This document shows positions 17,701-25,768 of a stretch of 64,000 nucleotides of DNA, in pieces. A program made the position numbers and the translations under genes. The stretch comes from Bacteroidales bacterium (lineage in GTDB: Bacteria > Bacteroidota > Bacteroidia > Bacteroidales > GCA-2748055): NCBI GenBank assembly GCA_029931975.1, contig JAOZQY010000007.1, positions 1 through 64,000 on the forward strand, written 5' to 3'. The notes beneath the pieces were generated by a model. The model was not told where the DNA came from. It saw nothing but the letters and a program-made list of their open reading frames with translations, and made no database searches. Position 1 is the stretch's first letter. Each line of letters opens with the position of its first letter.

Positions 17701-17886
17701 ATTGGTTTCAATATCGGCAGCACTGGCACCGGCATAGGTAGTAATGACCGATATGGCCGGGAAGTCAATATCGGGGTAGAAATCGATGGGTAGCTCTCTG
17801 AGGGAGTATCCTCCCATCACCAGCAGTGCTACAAAGATCATTATTGTTGTTATCGGTCGTTTGACCGCGTTTCCGTAAATACTCAT
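14746..17886 (-). CDS. RND-family efflux pump, inner-membrane subunit
   Basis: A 1046-residue transporter of the HAE/AcrB type with the usual plan of 12 membrane segments and two large periplasmic loops. The N-terminus MSIYGNAVKRPITTIMIFVALLVMGGY is the first segment; the Asp pair in GMVVDDAIVVLENI marks the proton relay in TM4, and GGVMLIGIVVKNAIVLVDYIN the TM10 counterpart. It pumps drugs, bile-like compounds or lipids out through the TolC partner, driven by protons. It is flanked in one operon by its adaptor and TolC genes upstream and a PII-like gene downstream. Confidence 0.94.
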   Translation of the reverse strand: MSIYGNAVKRPITTIMIFVALLVMGGYSLRELPIDFYPDIDFPAISVITTYAGASAADIETNVTRTIEDGLNSVGNLKNISSTSRDNMSVVVCEFEWGTNLDEASNEMRDGISFVEQFLPEEVDKPMLFKFSSSAMPVLFYGVTADESLEAIANILDEKIVNQLNRIDGVGSVGLMGAPGREVQVDIDPHKMESYNVTVEMIAGVLNAENLNLPAGNLEMGMMDYPLRVKGEFPSSDILEDIVLASFNGQTIYLGDVATVRDTIRDTSLDERLNGKTGMRIVIQKQSGANTVQVCQDINAMMPALIETLPDDIEITTFFDSSEFISDSINNLSNTLMYAAFAVILVVLFFLGRWRATFIVILTIPISLIVSFIYLYISGSSINIIALSSLSIAIGMVVDDAIVVLENITKHVERGASPREAAIYATNEVWLAVIVTTLTVVAVFLPLTLIGGMTGELFRPLGYIVTITVVTSTISAISLTPMLASKMMMLRKKPKKVRKTSYDNTIGRFLNRLDNFYGRSLGLALRFRWGTLIIAIVIFLGSMIMAGGMGFEFMPEADQGSMTAAIELQTGLRVDETTKVARKIDAFIEENMPEAKFYYTSSGSDDQGGFMSLFMESGSHRINVNFTLTDLETRERDVWELANQLTEYLETIPEIVNFDVVPNGGMGGTTENNVVVEIYGYDFETTSLIANALADSVSTIQGATNVNVSRDPSKPELQIVPDREKMAQHGLNTYTLASSVRNRVEGPYMSRYREEGDEYDIVVRFVEEERNSLSDLNDIALVNMQNQVIRLGEVADIEERWSPPNIERKNRERLVTVSITPYKVPLNKMAEQVQAIIDDLDIPPDVNIQMGGAVEDMQDSMKDLTLLMMLSLVLTYLVMASQFESMKMPFIIMFSIPFAFTGVILAHVLTGTTMSVISMVGGVMLIGIVVKNAIVLVDYINLMLARGLELKDAIVESGKSRLRPVLMTSLTTILAMLPLAMSTGSGSEIWSPMGIAVIGGLIFSTIVTLILVPVIYHMMLRRSEDKQKAVEFDFLNGNGEALPENK

Positions 17887-17904
17887 CTCAGCTGATTTAG
17901 TTGA

Positions 17905-19008
17905 TTAGTCCGCCACTACATTAACAGGAGATCCATTGTCCAGTTTGGTTTGCCCGGCATAGATTATTTGCTCGCCTCCCCTGATTTCGGGTGAAGCGAT
18001 CTCCAGCTGGTCATCGTGTCTTTTCAGAATCTGTACAACAACTTTTTTGGCACTACCATTCTGATGAAGCATGATATATCGCTGGTTTGTACCTGTCTGT
18101 TGCAAAACTGCAATGGCAGGAACGACCAGGGCTTCTGCTTCTCCCAATTTGATCCTGACCCGTGCAAACATACCCGGACTCAGTTTTTGCTGTTTGTTGG
18201 GGACCTTCACTTCGGCTACAAAGGTTCTTGAGGCTGCACTGATGGTAGGATGGATCCTGAATATTTTCCCGGCAAATACTTCATTCGGGTAAACCTCTGT
18301 GGTAACAGAAGCGGTCATGCCCTCTTTTACCAGGGGCAGGTATTTTTCACTCAGGTTGACCATCACTTTTACTGGATCCACCTGGATCATGGAAACCAGT
18401 GCTGCTTTACCGACTGGGGTATTGGGTGTCGGGGAAAAGAGTTCTCCGTCGTTATAGTATTTACCTGTGATAACTCCGGAATATGGTGCCCTGAGCAGGG
18501 TGTTCTCTTCCAGGTTTTTCAGGATCAGTTCGGTGGTCTCCACCTGGGTTTTCATCTGGTCGTAGGCTTGCTGGGTGATGGACCCATACTGGAGCAGGGT
18601 ATCCATCCTGGCCAGGTCGGTAAGAAGAGTTTGGTACTGCAGACGTGTCTGTTCGAGTTGTGTCCGGTCAAGTTCCACCAGCAACTGGCCCTTTTTCACA
18701 TGATCGTTTATTTCCACTTTTACGCTACGAATTCGTCCCTGAAGCGCAGGGGAGAGGTAAGTCTCCTCGAAGGCAACAATGGTAGAGTTACTCCTTTGTT
18801 CTACAGCTGTTTCGCTGTAGACCAGCTCCATCACCTTCACGGGCTGCACCTTTTCCTTCGGGGCAGAAGCGGTTTCAGAAGGCTCGGCTTTGGGGGGAGT
18901 CATGTTACAAGCGGTAAGTGCTGCACCGGCAATCAGGGTGAGCAGGACAATTTTTATTGTTTTCATGATGGCTTTGGTTTTCATAATTGGTCTTGTTTTC
19001 AATTTCAT
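17905..19008 (-). CDS. RND efflux periplasmic adaptor (membrane fusion protein)
   Basis: A 367-residue adaptor with a lipoprotein signal ending LTAC, an alpha-helical hairpin (~105-175; LLVELDRTQLEQTRLQYQ), lipoyl/barrel-sandwich halves (APYSGVITGKYYNDGELF) and a beta-barrel (~215-290; PGMFARVRIKLGE). It joins the RND pump to TolC. The frame opens at 19008, 4 bp after the TolC stop, but ATGs at 18984 and 18966 give a shorter n-region and are equally plausible starts. Gene order TolC-adaptor-pump on one strand supports the role. Confidence 0.91.
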   Translation of the reverse strand: MKLKTRPIMKTKAIMKTIKIVLLTLIAGAALTACNMTPPKAEPSETASAPKEKVQPVKVMELVYSETAVEQRSNSTIVAFEETYLSPALQGRIRSVKVEINDHVKKGQLLVELDRTQLEQTRLQYQTLLTDLARMDTLLQYGSITQQAYDQMKTQVETTELILKNLEENTLLRAPYSGVITGKYYNDGELFSPTPNTPVGKAALVSMIQVDPVKVMVNLSEKYLPLVKEGMTASVTTEVYPNEVFAGKIFRIHPTISAASRTFVAEVKVPNKQQKLSPGMFARVRIKLGEAEALVVPAIAVLQQTGTNQRYIMLHQNGSAKKVVVQILKRHDDQLEIASPEIRGGEQIIYAGQTKLDNGSPVNVVAD

Positions 19009-19012
19009 GTTT

Positions 19013-20464
19013 CTACAGCTTGTTCATTAATTTGTCCAGGGCCAGTTTGGCGTTCATTACATCCATCATGGCTGTCAGGTAATTGCTTTCAGCATCCAGG
19101 TAGTTACTGTTGGCCTGTGTAAGGTCGAGGCTGCTAGCCATTCCCTGTTCGAATTTTCGGAGGTAACTGTCATAGACACGCTGGGCCACCTCCACGTTCT
19201 CCTGCTGTGTATAGTAGTTTTCCAGGGAGCTTTGCAGGTTATACTTGTATTGTTTCTCCTGGAGCTTCAATTGGTCCTCCATAATGCTCCTGTTTGTCTG
19301 TGCCATATTGTAATCGATCCTGGCCTGATCAACCCGTGCCTTTCTCATTCCGCTGGAGAAGATGGGTAGCGACATCTGGAGTCCGACCAGGTGATTTGGA
19401 TTCATATCAAAACCGGAAGTCAGGATCTTGGCGTTATAATTATAGAAACCCGCAATGGTAGGAGCATAGTTCCACTGCTCCAGGTCGAGCAGCTTCTTAT
19501 TGATCTCCTCCTGGGTCTTCATCATCTGATATGTGATGTTATTCTCAATGCTAAAGGGAACACTGAGGGCTTCTTCAGGCTGCGTGCCCGTGAAGAGGAA
19601 TCCCAGATCATCGCTTAGCTCAATTTCCACATTGGCTTCCAGTCCCAGTTGGAAACGCAGCAGGTTGTAGTTCAGCTCCACATTTCGTGAAAGGGAGTTT
19701 TTGGCATTAATCAGCTGATTTACGGTAATGCGGATCTGGTCAACATCTGTTTGTTCCGCCATACCGGTCCTGAACATGGTCTCTGTCTGGACCAGGGTCT
19801 CTTCCAGGTTTGCCAGGTTCTGATCAAGGATCGCAAGAGATTCTTCTGTGATCAGAACAAGGTAGTAGGAGTTTATCACCAGCTCCTTGATGTTCAGTTC
19901 GCTGAACTCCAGGTTTTGCTCGGAAATTTTCTGGGCAAGTTTGGCAGTTTGTATCCCTGCAATATATTGGCCGCTGAAGATCAGCTGCGACACCTGCAAT
20001 TTGGCAGTACTCTGGTCTGAAAGCAGAATGGCAGTGGGAGGCAGCATGGCCTGAAGCTGACCCTCGTAAAAAGAGTTTGCGGCAAGCATGGCTACGTCAT
20101 TGGGAGTGTAGAAGGGAAAGATGGACTGGGTCTGGCTATAGGCATCCAGAAGCTGTTGATCTGTAAAGTCCGGAGTACCGTCAATGCCGAAGTTAAATTC
20201 CATTTCGTAATTGAAATAGGACATGTAATCCATTGTACCGTCTACCTGGGGAAGTCCCTGGGCAATGGCTTCCCAGATGGATTTTCTCGATTTCTCCACT
20301 TCCATGCGTGAGTTCTTCAGCGTTTTGTTGAAGTCAATAGCATAGTCAACTGCTCCCTTCAGGTCCAGAACCATTTTTTCTGCAGGTTCCTGACTGATTC
20401 CCGGAGCGAATATATCCATGGCCAGGAGCAATGTAAATAGAATGATAATCTTACTGTTTTTCAT
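19013..20464 (-). CDS. TolC-family outer-membrane efflux protein
   Basis: A 483-residue outer-membrane factor. I start it at the ATG at 20464, which opens directly into a signal peptide (MKNSKIIILFTLLLAMDIFA); the 80 codons available upstream in frame overlap the TetR gene and look non-coding. The body is two repeats of long amphipathic helices typical of TolC (LKGAVDYAIDFNKTLKNSRME; FEQGMASSLDLTQANSNYLDAESNYLTA). It forms the exit duct for the adjacent RND pump. The regulator gene ends 13 bp upstream. Confidence 0.9.
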   Translation of the reverse strand: MKNSKIIILFTLLLAMDIFAPGISQEPAEKMVLDLKGAVDYAIDFNKTLKNSRMEVEKSRKSIWEAIAQGLPQVDGTMDYMSYFNYEMEFNFGIDGTPDFTDQQLLDAYSQTQSIFPFYTPNDVAMLAANSFYEGQLQAMLPPTAILLSDQSTAKLQVSQLIFSGQYIAGIQTAKLAQKISEQNLEFSELNIKELVINSYYLVLITEESLAILDQNLANLEETLVQTETMFRTGMAEQTDVDQIRITVNQLINAKNSLSRNVELNYNLLRFQLGLEANVEIELSDDLGFLFTGTQPEEALSVPFSIENNITYQMMKTQEEINKKLLDLEQWNYAPTIAGFYNYNAKILTSGFDMNPNHLVGLQMSLPIFSSGMRKARVDQARIDYNMAQTNRSIMEDQLKLQEKQYKYNLQSSLENYYTQQENVEVAQRVYDSYLRKFEQGMASSLDLTQANSNYLDAESNYLTAMMDVMNAKLALDKLMNKL

Positions 20465-20477
20465 ATCTTGGTCTGTT

Positions 20478-21086
20478 TTATTCAAGTAGGGTTTTACAAT
20501 CCACCAGGAGCTTGCGCCCTTTTTTTGTGGAAATTCCCCTGAAATAGGGGATAATAATATGGTCGAACATTTCCTTCCTATCGAAGCCCGCATCCACCAT
20601 ACTACTGTTGTGACCAAAAAGGTCAAACAGGGTATGGAGGGTCTGGTTAACAATATCGATGTTGATATCGTCTCTGAATACTTCCTGATAAACACCGGTT
20701 TCAAGTAATTTCTGCGTTATGCTGAAATCACGAATCTCACCTGGTTCGGAAAATTCTTTAAACACTTTCTGATGGTATTTTCTGAAATCGTGTAAAAATG
20801 CCGGACTCATGCGTGTCATCTGACCAATGGTCAGCTTGATGATTCTGAAGAGGGCCTCAATGGCATTGTCCGACTGGTCGATCAGCCTGTGAGATTCTTC
20901 CGCAATCTGGTTCTTATAGTAAAGGATGACCTCCAGCAAAAGCGTGTCCTTATCTTTGAAGCGCTCATAGATGGTACGCTTGGATATTCCCAACTCTTCC
21001 GCCAGGGCGTCCATGGTCATGCTTTTGATGCCATATTTGCCAAATAATATGCCCGACTCAACCAGTATCCTGTCTTTTACATCCAC
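20478..21086 (-). CDS. TetR-family regulator of the RND operon
   Basis: A regulator of about 202 residues with an N-terminal TetR helix-turn-helix (FGKYGIKSMTMDALAEELGISKRTIYERFKDKDTLL) and a full C-terminal domain. The open frame reaches 21158, but I choose GTG at 21086 (VKDRILVESG) because an inverted repeat and AT-rich promoter-like DNA occupy the 5' part of the longer frame. It is the first gene of the operon with TolC, adaptor, pump and PII-like genes and probably represses it and itself (established pattern for this family; inference here). Confidence 0.85.
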   Translation of the reverse strand: MDVKDRILVESGILFGKYGIKSMTMDALAEELGISKRTIYERFKDKDTLLLEVILYYKNQIAEESHRLIDQSDNAIEALFRIIKLTIGQMTRMSPAFLHDFRKYHQKVFKEFSEPGEIRDFSITQKLLETGVYQEVFRDDINIDIVNQTLHTLFDLFGHNSSMVDAGFDRKEMFDHIIIPYFRGISTKKGRKLLVDCKTLLE

Positions 21087-21113
21087 CTCTATTCGAATTT
21101 TGAGCAAGTATAT

Positions 21114-21142
21114 GAAAACTATTTTAGTTTTTATAGTTTTTC
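21114..21142. promoter_or_regulatory. inverted repeat, candidate TetR operator
   Basis: GAAAACTAT (21114-21122) and ATAGTTTTTC (21133-21142) form a nearly perfect inverted repeat with a 10-bp spacer, 28-56 bases upstream of the proposed GTG start of the TetR gene. Position and symmetry suit an autoregulatory operator. Confidence 0.4.
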
Positions 21143-21226
21143 GAGTATATTTAAGCATAAAATCGGTGAATGGTATATTTGGATCGGTGAACTACTCCAG
21201 GGATAGTCACAACACCATTTTTTTAC

Positions 21227-21234
21227 TACTTTTG
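21227..21234 (+). promoter_or_regulatory. -7 box directly before valS
   Basis: TACTTTTG fits TAnnTTTG and ends 5 bases before the valS ATG. Transcription starting the usual ~5-7 bases downstream would give a leaderless or almost leaderless mRNA. No clear -33 element at the usual distance. Confidence 0.4.
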
Positions 21235-21239
21235 CGGGC

Positions 21240-23885
21240 ATGAATATTCCTTCAAAATATGACCCGGCCAGTGTGGAGGACAAATGGTACTCCTACTGGA
21301 TGGAAAATGGCTTTTTTAGAAGCACTCCGGACACCCGGGAACCCTATACCATTGTGATTCCGCCACCCAATGTAACGGGTGTATTGCATATGGGACACAT
21401 GCTCAACAATACCCTGCAGGACGTATTGATCCGGCGGGCCCGAATGCAGGGTAAAAACGCACTCTGGGTGCCGGGTACCGACCATGCTTCCATTGCCACA
21501 GAGGCCAGGGTGGTCAATAAACTGGCCGAAGAGGGAATCAAAAAGACCGATCTGACCCGGGAGCAATTCCTGGAGCATGCCTGGAAATGGACCCATAAGC
21601 ATGGAGGTATAATCCTCGAGCAGCTGAAGAAGCTGGGTGCATCCTGCGACTGGGATCGTACCTGTTTTACCATGGATGAAGCGCTGTCGGAGAGTGTGAT
21701 CCAAGTATTTGTGGATCTGTTCAACAAGGGACTGGTCTACCGGGGAGTGCGGATGGTAAACTGGGACCCCCAGGCGCTCACTGCAGTTTCCGATGAGGAG
21801 GTGATTCACAAGGAGGTGGCCTCCAAGCTATATTACCTTCGTTATAAAGTGGAGGGAGAAGAGGAATATATCACCATTGCCACCACCCGTCCCGAAACAA
21901 TCCTGGGTGATACGGCAGTATGTGTCCACCCGGAGGATGAACGTTTTACAAAGTTTCATGGGAAAAAGGTACTGGTGCCACTGATTAAGCGTCCGGTACC
22001 CATTATTGTCGATGCGTATGTGGACCGGGAGTTTGGTACCGGGGCATTGAAAATTACGCCTGCTCACGATATTAACGATTATGAACTGGGATTAAAACAC
22101 AATCTGGAGTCCATTGATATCTTCAATGATAACGGTACTCTGAATGAAGCAGCGTTGCTGCTGGTGGGTGAGGACCGTTTCAAAGCAAGGAAGCTGATTG
22201 TACCCATGCTGGAAGAGGCAGGGAACCTGGTAAAGACTGAGGACTACATGAATAAGGTGGGTTTCTCGGAGCGCACCGATGCAGTCATCGAACCCAAACT
22301 GAGCCTGCAGTGGTTCCTGAAAATGAAGGAGCTGGGTGTACCGGCACTGGAGCATGTAATGAACGATGATGTGCAACTGCAACCCGCCAAGTTTAAGAAT
22401 ACTTACCGCCACTGGATGGAGAATGTGAAGGACTGGTGCATCTCCCGCCAGCTCTGGTGGGGTCACCGGATACCTGCCTATTTCTATGGAGAGGGTCCCA
22501 ACGATTATGTGGTTGCCGTTTCCATAGAAGAGGCAGTGAAACTGGCTGTGGAGAAAACGGGGAAGACTTCCCTGCAGGCCGCCGATCTGCGACAGGATGA
22601 GGATGTCCTTGATACCTGGTTCTCCTCCTGGTTATGGCCCATCTCGGTGTTTGATGGTATTCGCAACCCGGATAATGAGGATATCAACTACTACTATCCC
22701 ACAAATGATCTTGTAACTGCACCCGAGATACTTTTCTTCTGGGTGGCCAGGATGATAATTGCCGGATATGAGTACAGGAACGAAAAGCCCTTCAATTCAG
22801 TCTACCTTACCGGGATTGTTCGTGATCACCAACGAAGGAAGATGTCCAAGTCCCTGGGTAATTCTCCCGATCCCATCGAGTTGATGAAGAAATACAGCGC
22901 TGATGGTGTCCGGGTTGGGATGCTCTTCTGTTCTCCGGCCGGTAATGACCTGCTGTTTGACGAGGGACTCACCGAACAGGGGAGGAACTTCAGTAATAAA
23001 ATATGGAATGCTTTCCGTCTGATCAAGAGCTGGGAAGTTGATTCTCAGCTGGAGCAGCCGGCACATTCTGCTGAAGCGGTACAGTGGTTTGAAGCGCAGA
23101 TGGCAAAGGCCTTTATTGAAGTGGAGGACCAGTTTAATAAATACAGAGTGTCTGATGCACTGATGATTGTCTACAAATTATTCTGGGATGAGTTTAGCTC
23201 CTGGTACCTGGAATCTGTGAAGCCGGCCTATCAAAAGCCCATCGATGCTCTTAGCTATAAACGAACCATTGCTTTCTTCGACCAGTTGTTGCATATGCTT
23301 CATCCTTTTATGCCTTTTATTACCGAAGAGATCTGGCACCTGATTAGTGATAGGGCAAAGGGGGAGAGCCTGATGATCTCCGCCATGCCAGCACCTGACC
23401 ATTATAACAAAGTTTTAATCGGACAGGTGGAGGCGATTAAGGAGGTGATCACTCATGTCCGCAGCATCCGCAAGGATAAGAACATTCCTCCCAGAGAGGG
23501 ACTAAAGCTGATGGTTCGTACTTCATCCGGTGCTGCTTATCACAGTCATCTGGAATCTGTGATCATCAAGCTGGCCATGTTGTCGGGTGTGGAGATGATT
23601 CAGGAGGAACCCGCCAGTGCAGTCTCATTCATGGTCAGGAATGTGGAGTATTTTGTTCCGCTGGAAGGCCTGGTCAATACGGCTGAGGAGATTGAAAAGA
23701 TGGAAGCTGAGTTGGACTATACCCGTGGTTTTTTGCTAAGTGTGCAAAAGAAGATGAGCAATGAGCGTTTTGTTCAGCATGCACCGGCCCAGGTAGTGGA
23801 AAAGGAGCGGCAGAAGATGACCGATGCTGAAGGCAAGATTGCTGCCTTGGAGACTCAGATCGCGAAGCTTAAGGCGCAAGCCTGA
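21240..23885 (+). CDS. valS: valine--tRNA ligase
   Basis: An 881-residue class I aminoacyl-tRNA synthetase. The HIGH-type signature is [15 protein letters not shown] (~40-54), the editing domain contains [13 protein letters not shown], and the KMSKS motif is in [14 protein letters not shown] (~535). [13 protein letters not shown] and the C-terminal coiled-coil arm (~810-880) identify it as ValRS. It charges tRNA-Val in the cytoplasm and edits threonine. It is divergent from the TetR-led efflux operon; no neighbour appears co-transcribed. Confidence 0.97.
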   Translation: MNIPSKYDPASVEDKWYSYWMENGFFRSTPDTREPYTIVIPPPNVTGVLHMGHMLNNTLQDVLIRRARMQGKNALWVPGTDHASIATEARVVNKLAEEGIKKTDLTREQFLEHAWKWTHKHGGIILEQLKKLGASCDWDRTCFTMDEALSESVIQVFVDLFNKGLVYRGVRMVNWDPQALTAVSDEEVIHKEVASKLYYLRYKVEGEEEYITIATTRPETILGDTAVCVHPEDERFTKFHGKKVLVPLIKRPVPIIVDAYVDREFGTGALKITPAHDINDYELGLKHNLESIDIFNDNGTLNEAALLLVGEDRFKARKLIVPMLEEAGNLVKTEDYMNKVGFSERTDAVIEPKLSLQWFLKMKELGVPALEHVMNDDVQLQPAKFKNTYRHWMENVKDWCISRQLWWGHRIPAYFYGEGPNDYVVAVSIEEAVKLAVEKTGKTSLQAADLRQDEDVLDTWFSSWLWPISVFDGIRNPDNEDINYYYPTNDLVTAPEILFFWVARMIIAGYEYRNEKPFNSVYLTGIVRDHQRRKMSKSLGNSPDPIELMKKYSADGVRVGMLFCSPAGNDLLFDEGLTEQGRNFSNKIWNAFRLIKSWEVDSQLEQPAHSAEAVQWFEAQMAKAFIEVEDQFNKYRVSDALMIVYKLFWDEFSSWYLESVKPAYQKPIDALSYKRTIAFFDQLLHMLHPFMPFITEEIWHLISDRAKGESLMISAMPAPDHYNKVLIGQVEAIKEVITHVRSIRKDKNIPPREGLKLMVRTSSGAAYHSHLESVIIKLAMLSGVEMIQEEPASAVSFMVRNVEYFVPLEGLVNTAEEIEKMEAELDYTRGFLLSVQKKMSNERFVQHAPAQVVEKERQKMTDAEGKIAALETQIAKLKAQA

Positions 23886-23960
23886 CACGTCTCCACCGAT
23901 CATCTTTCAGTGTATAAGCTGGTCTCGGGATATCTTTGATTTCCTTAAATTTTGCTATCT

Positions 23961-24827
23961 CTAGAAATCTGCTTTCAGGCTAAGATCCAGACTCTTGATC
24001 TGGTGGGTCAGGGCGCCTACTGAAATATAGTCCACGCCACATTCTGCGTAACTGCGGATGGTCTCCCTGGTAATTCCGCCTGATGACTCCATTTCCACAC
24101 GATGATCGATCAGTTCTACAGCCTTGCGTGTGAGTTCCACCGAAAAGTTATCCAGCAATAGCCGGCGGACACTTCCATGTGAGAGCACCTCTTTGATATC
24201 TTCCAGTGAACGTACTTCAACAATAATATCCAGATCAAGCTTATGCTTTTCCAGGTAGACCTTTGTTCCCTCTATGGCTTGAGTGTATCCCCCTGCAAAA
24301 TCAATGTGGTTGTCTTTGATCAAAACCATGTCATAGAGCCCGAACCTGTGGTTCACTCCCCCGCCAAGCCTGACAGCCTCCTTTTCCAGGAAGCGCATTC
24401 CCGGGGTTGTTTTCCTGGTGTCCAGGATCCTGGTGCCCGTTCCTTCCAACAACCCGACATATTCACTGGTGGTACTTGCAATACCGCTCATGCGCTGCAT
24501 CACATTCAGTACCAGTCGCTCGCATTGTAAAATAGAGTGTACCCTTCCATTCACCCGAAATGCCAGGTCGCCCGGAGAAATATTCTGACCATCCTCCATA
24601 AGCGGAACAAACTTCAGCTTTTTGTCGAAGCGGTGAAAAATCTTTTGTGCCACCGAGAGACCTGCCAGGATTCCTTTCTCCTTGACGAGCAACTTTGCCG
24701 ATCCGGAAGCATTTTGCGGGATGGTACTGAAGGTAGTATGATCTCCTTCCCCGATGTCTTCCTGGAGCCATCGGTCGATGGCCTGATCAAGTTCGTGGGG
24801 GGAGTTCATATTGAGACTCTTTTTCAA
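23961..24827 (-). CDS. nadC: nicotinate-nucleotide pyrophosphorylase (carboxylating)
   Basis: A 288-residue quinolinate phosphoribosyltransferase: EDIGEGDHTT near the N-terminus, ERLVLNVMQRMSGIAS, ILDTRKTTPGMR, RLGGGVNHRFGLYDMVLIKDNHI, VEVRSLEDI and the C-terminal SSGGITRETIRSYAECGVDYISVGALTH. It makes nicotinate mononucleotide from quinolinate in de novo NAD synthesis. The frame overlaps the DUF4783 gene by 41 bp; the ATG at 24809 (MNSPHELDQ) would shorten the overlap and is an equally likely start. Confidence 0.95.
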   Translation of the reverse strand: MKKSLNMNSPHELDQAIDRWLQEDIGEGDHTTFSTIPQNASGSAKLLVKEKGILAGLSVAQKIFHRFDKKLKFVPLMEDGQNISPGDLAFRVNGRVHSILQCERLVLNVMQRMSGIASTTSEYVGLLEGTGTRILDTRKTTPGMRFLEKEAVRLGGGVNHRFGLYDMVLIKDNHIDFAGGYTQAIEGTKVYLEKHKLDLDIIVEVRSLEDIKEVLSHGSVRRLLLDNFSVELTRKAVELIDHRVEMESSGGITRETIRSYAECGVDYISVGALTHQIKSLDLSLKADF

Positions 24828-25200
24828 TGCTTAGGTAGTAGATTAGACGTTTGCCCTCCTTGCTAAGGAAGAACATATTGACCCTGAAGTTGCCCTTGGC
24901 GGTGGTCAGGGTTCCAATGGCATATCTTGATTCTTTTTTGCTTCCTTCAAAGGAAATGGAAAAACCACTTGGCTCATATTTCTTAAAGAAATTCTCAAGT
25001 ATTCTGGAGGCCTGGTTTTTACTGGTTTCATATTCCTCCTCGAGGATGGCCATCTCCAGGCTTTGATGAAACCAGGCCGACATGGCAGAAGCATCTCCCA
25101 TGCCTATGGCATTTACGAGATTCTTTGGAACAGTCTGGCCCAATACTTGAGGCAGAAGCAGCATGCTCAGCAATAAAATAGTTAATATCCTCTGTTTCAC
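24787..25200 (-). CDS. DUF4783 secreted protein
   Basis: A 137-residue protein with a signal peptide (to ~VLGQ, residue 22) and an NTF2-like DUF4783 domain (AIGMGDASAMSAWFHQSLEMAI; NFFKKYEPSGFSISFEG; IGTLTTAKGNFRVNMFF). These small proteins are common next to nadC in Bacteroidota and have no known activity. GTG at 25200 is the start. It lies directly upstream of nadC with a 41-bp overlap, so the two share a transcript. Confidence 0.82.
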   Translation of the reverse strand: MKQRILTILLLSMLLLPQVLGQTVPKNLVNAIGMGDASAMSAWFHQSLEMAILEEEYETSKNQASRILENFFKKYEPSGFSISFEGSKKESRYAIGTLTTAKGNFRVNMFFLSKEGKRLIYYLSIEKESQYELPPRT

Positions 25201-25297
25201 TTTATCTAAATATCAATTATGTTTGTAGTATACCGCAACTATTGGACCAACATTGCAGTAGTTTGCAAGATACAAAAATCCTGTCGATTAAGGCTGT

Positions 25298-25768
25298 ATG
25301 CGAATTACACTCATTGAAAGTGGAAAAACCAGGGATTCTTTTATAATGGAAGGAGTGGACCTGTTCAAAAAAAGAGTCGTACGTTATGTGCCATTCAGTA
25401 TTGAAACTCTGCCCGATCTGAAAAATACAAGGAACCTGACCATGAAGGAGGTGCAGGAGCAGGAAGGAAAGCTTTTATTAAAGCGGATCAAGCCTGGCGA
25501 TTATATGGTATTGCTTGATGAGCAGGGCCGGGAGTTTCACTCCATTGGCTTTGCCGAGTACCTGAATGGACTGGAGGGAAGGGTAAAGCATCTTAGCTTT
25601 GTCATTGGAGGTCCCTATGGATTCTCTGAAGAGGTCTATAAGAGGGCCGATGCTAAGGTTTCTCTGTCAAAACTTACTTTTTCTCACCAGATGGTGAGGC
25701 TTATATTTATGGAACAGCTCTACCGGGCCTATACAATTTTAAAAGGGGAACCCTATCATCATGCGTGA
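25298..25768 (+). CDS. rlmH: 23S rRNA pseudouridine-1915 N3-methyltransferase
   Basis: A 156-residue SPOUT methyltransferase. LLDEQGREFHSIGFAEYL, the SAM-binding knot loop FVIGGPYGFSEEVYKRAD and the C-terminal LSKLTFSHQMVRLIFMEQLYRAYTI...GEPYHH are signature sequences of RlmH. It methylates pseudouridine 1915 of 23S rRNA in helix 69 of the 70S ribosome. The stop overlaps the sensor-kinase gene by 8 bp. Confidence 0.95.
   Translation: MRITLIESGKTRDSFIMEGVDLFKKRVVRYVPFSIETLPDLKNTRNLTMKEVQEQEGKLLLKRIKPGDYMVLLDEQGREFHSIGFAEYLNGLEGRVKHLSFVIGGPYGFSEEVYKRADAKVSLSKLTFSHQMVRLIFMEQLYRAYTILKGEPYHHA

Noticed and set aside
20465..20704. N-terminal extension of the TolC frame by 80 codons
   Set aside because: It overlaps the TetR gene, reads as non-coding, and a clean signal peptide begins at 20464.
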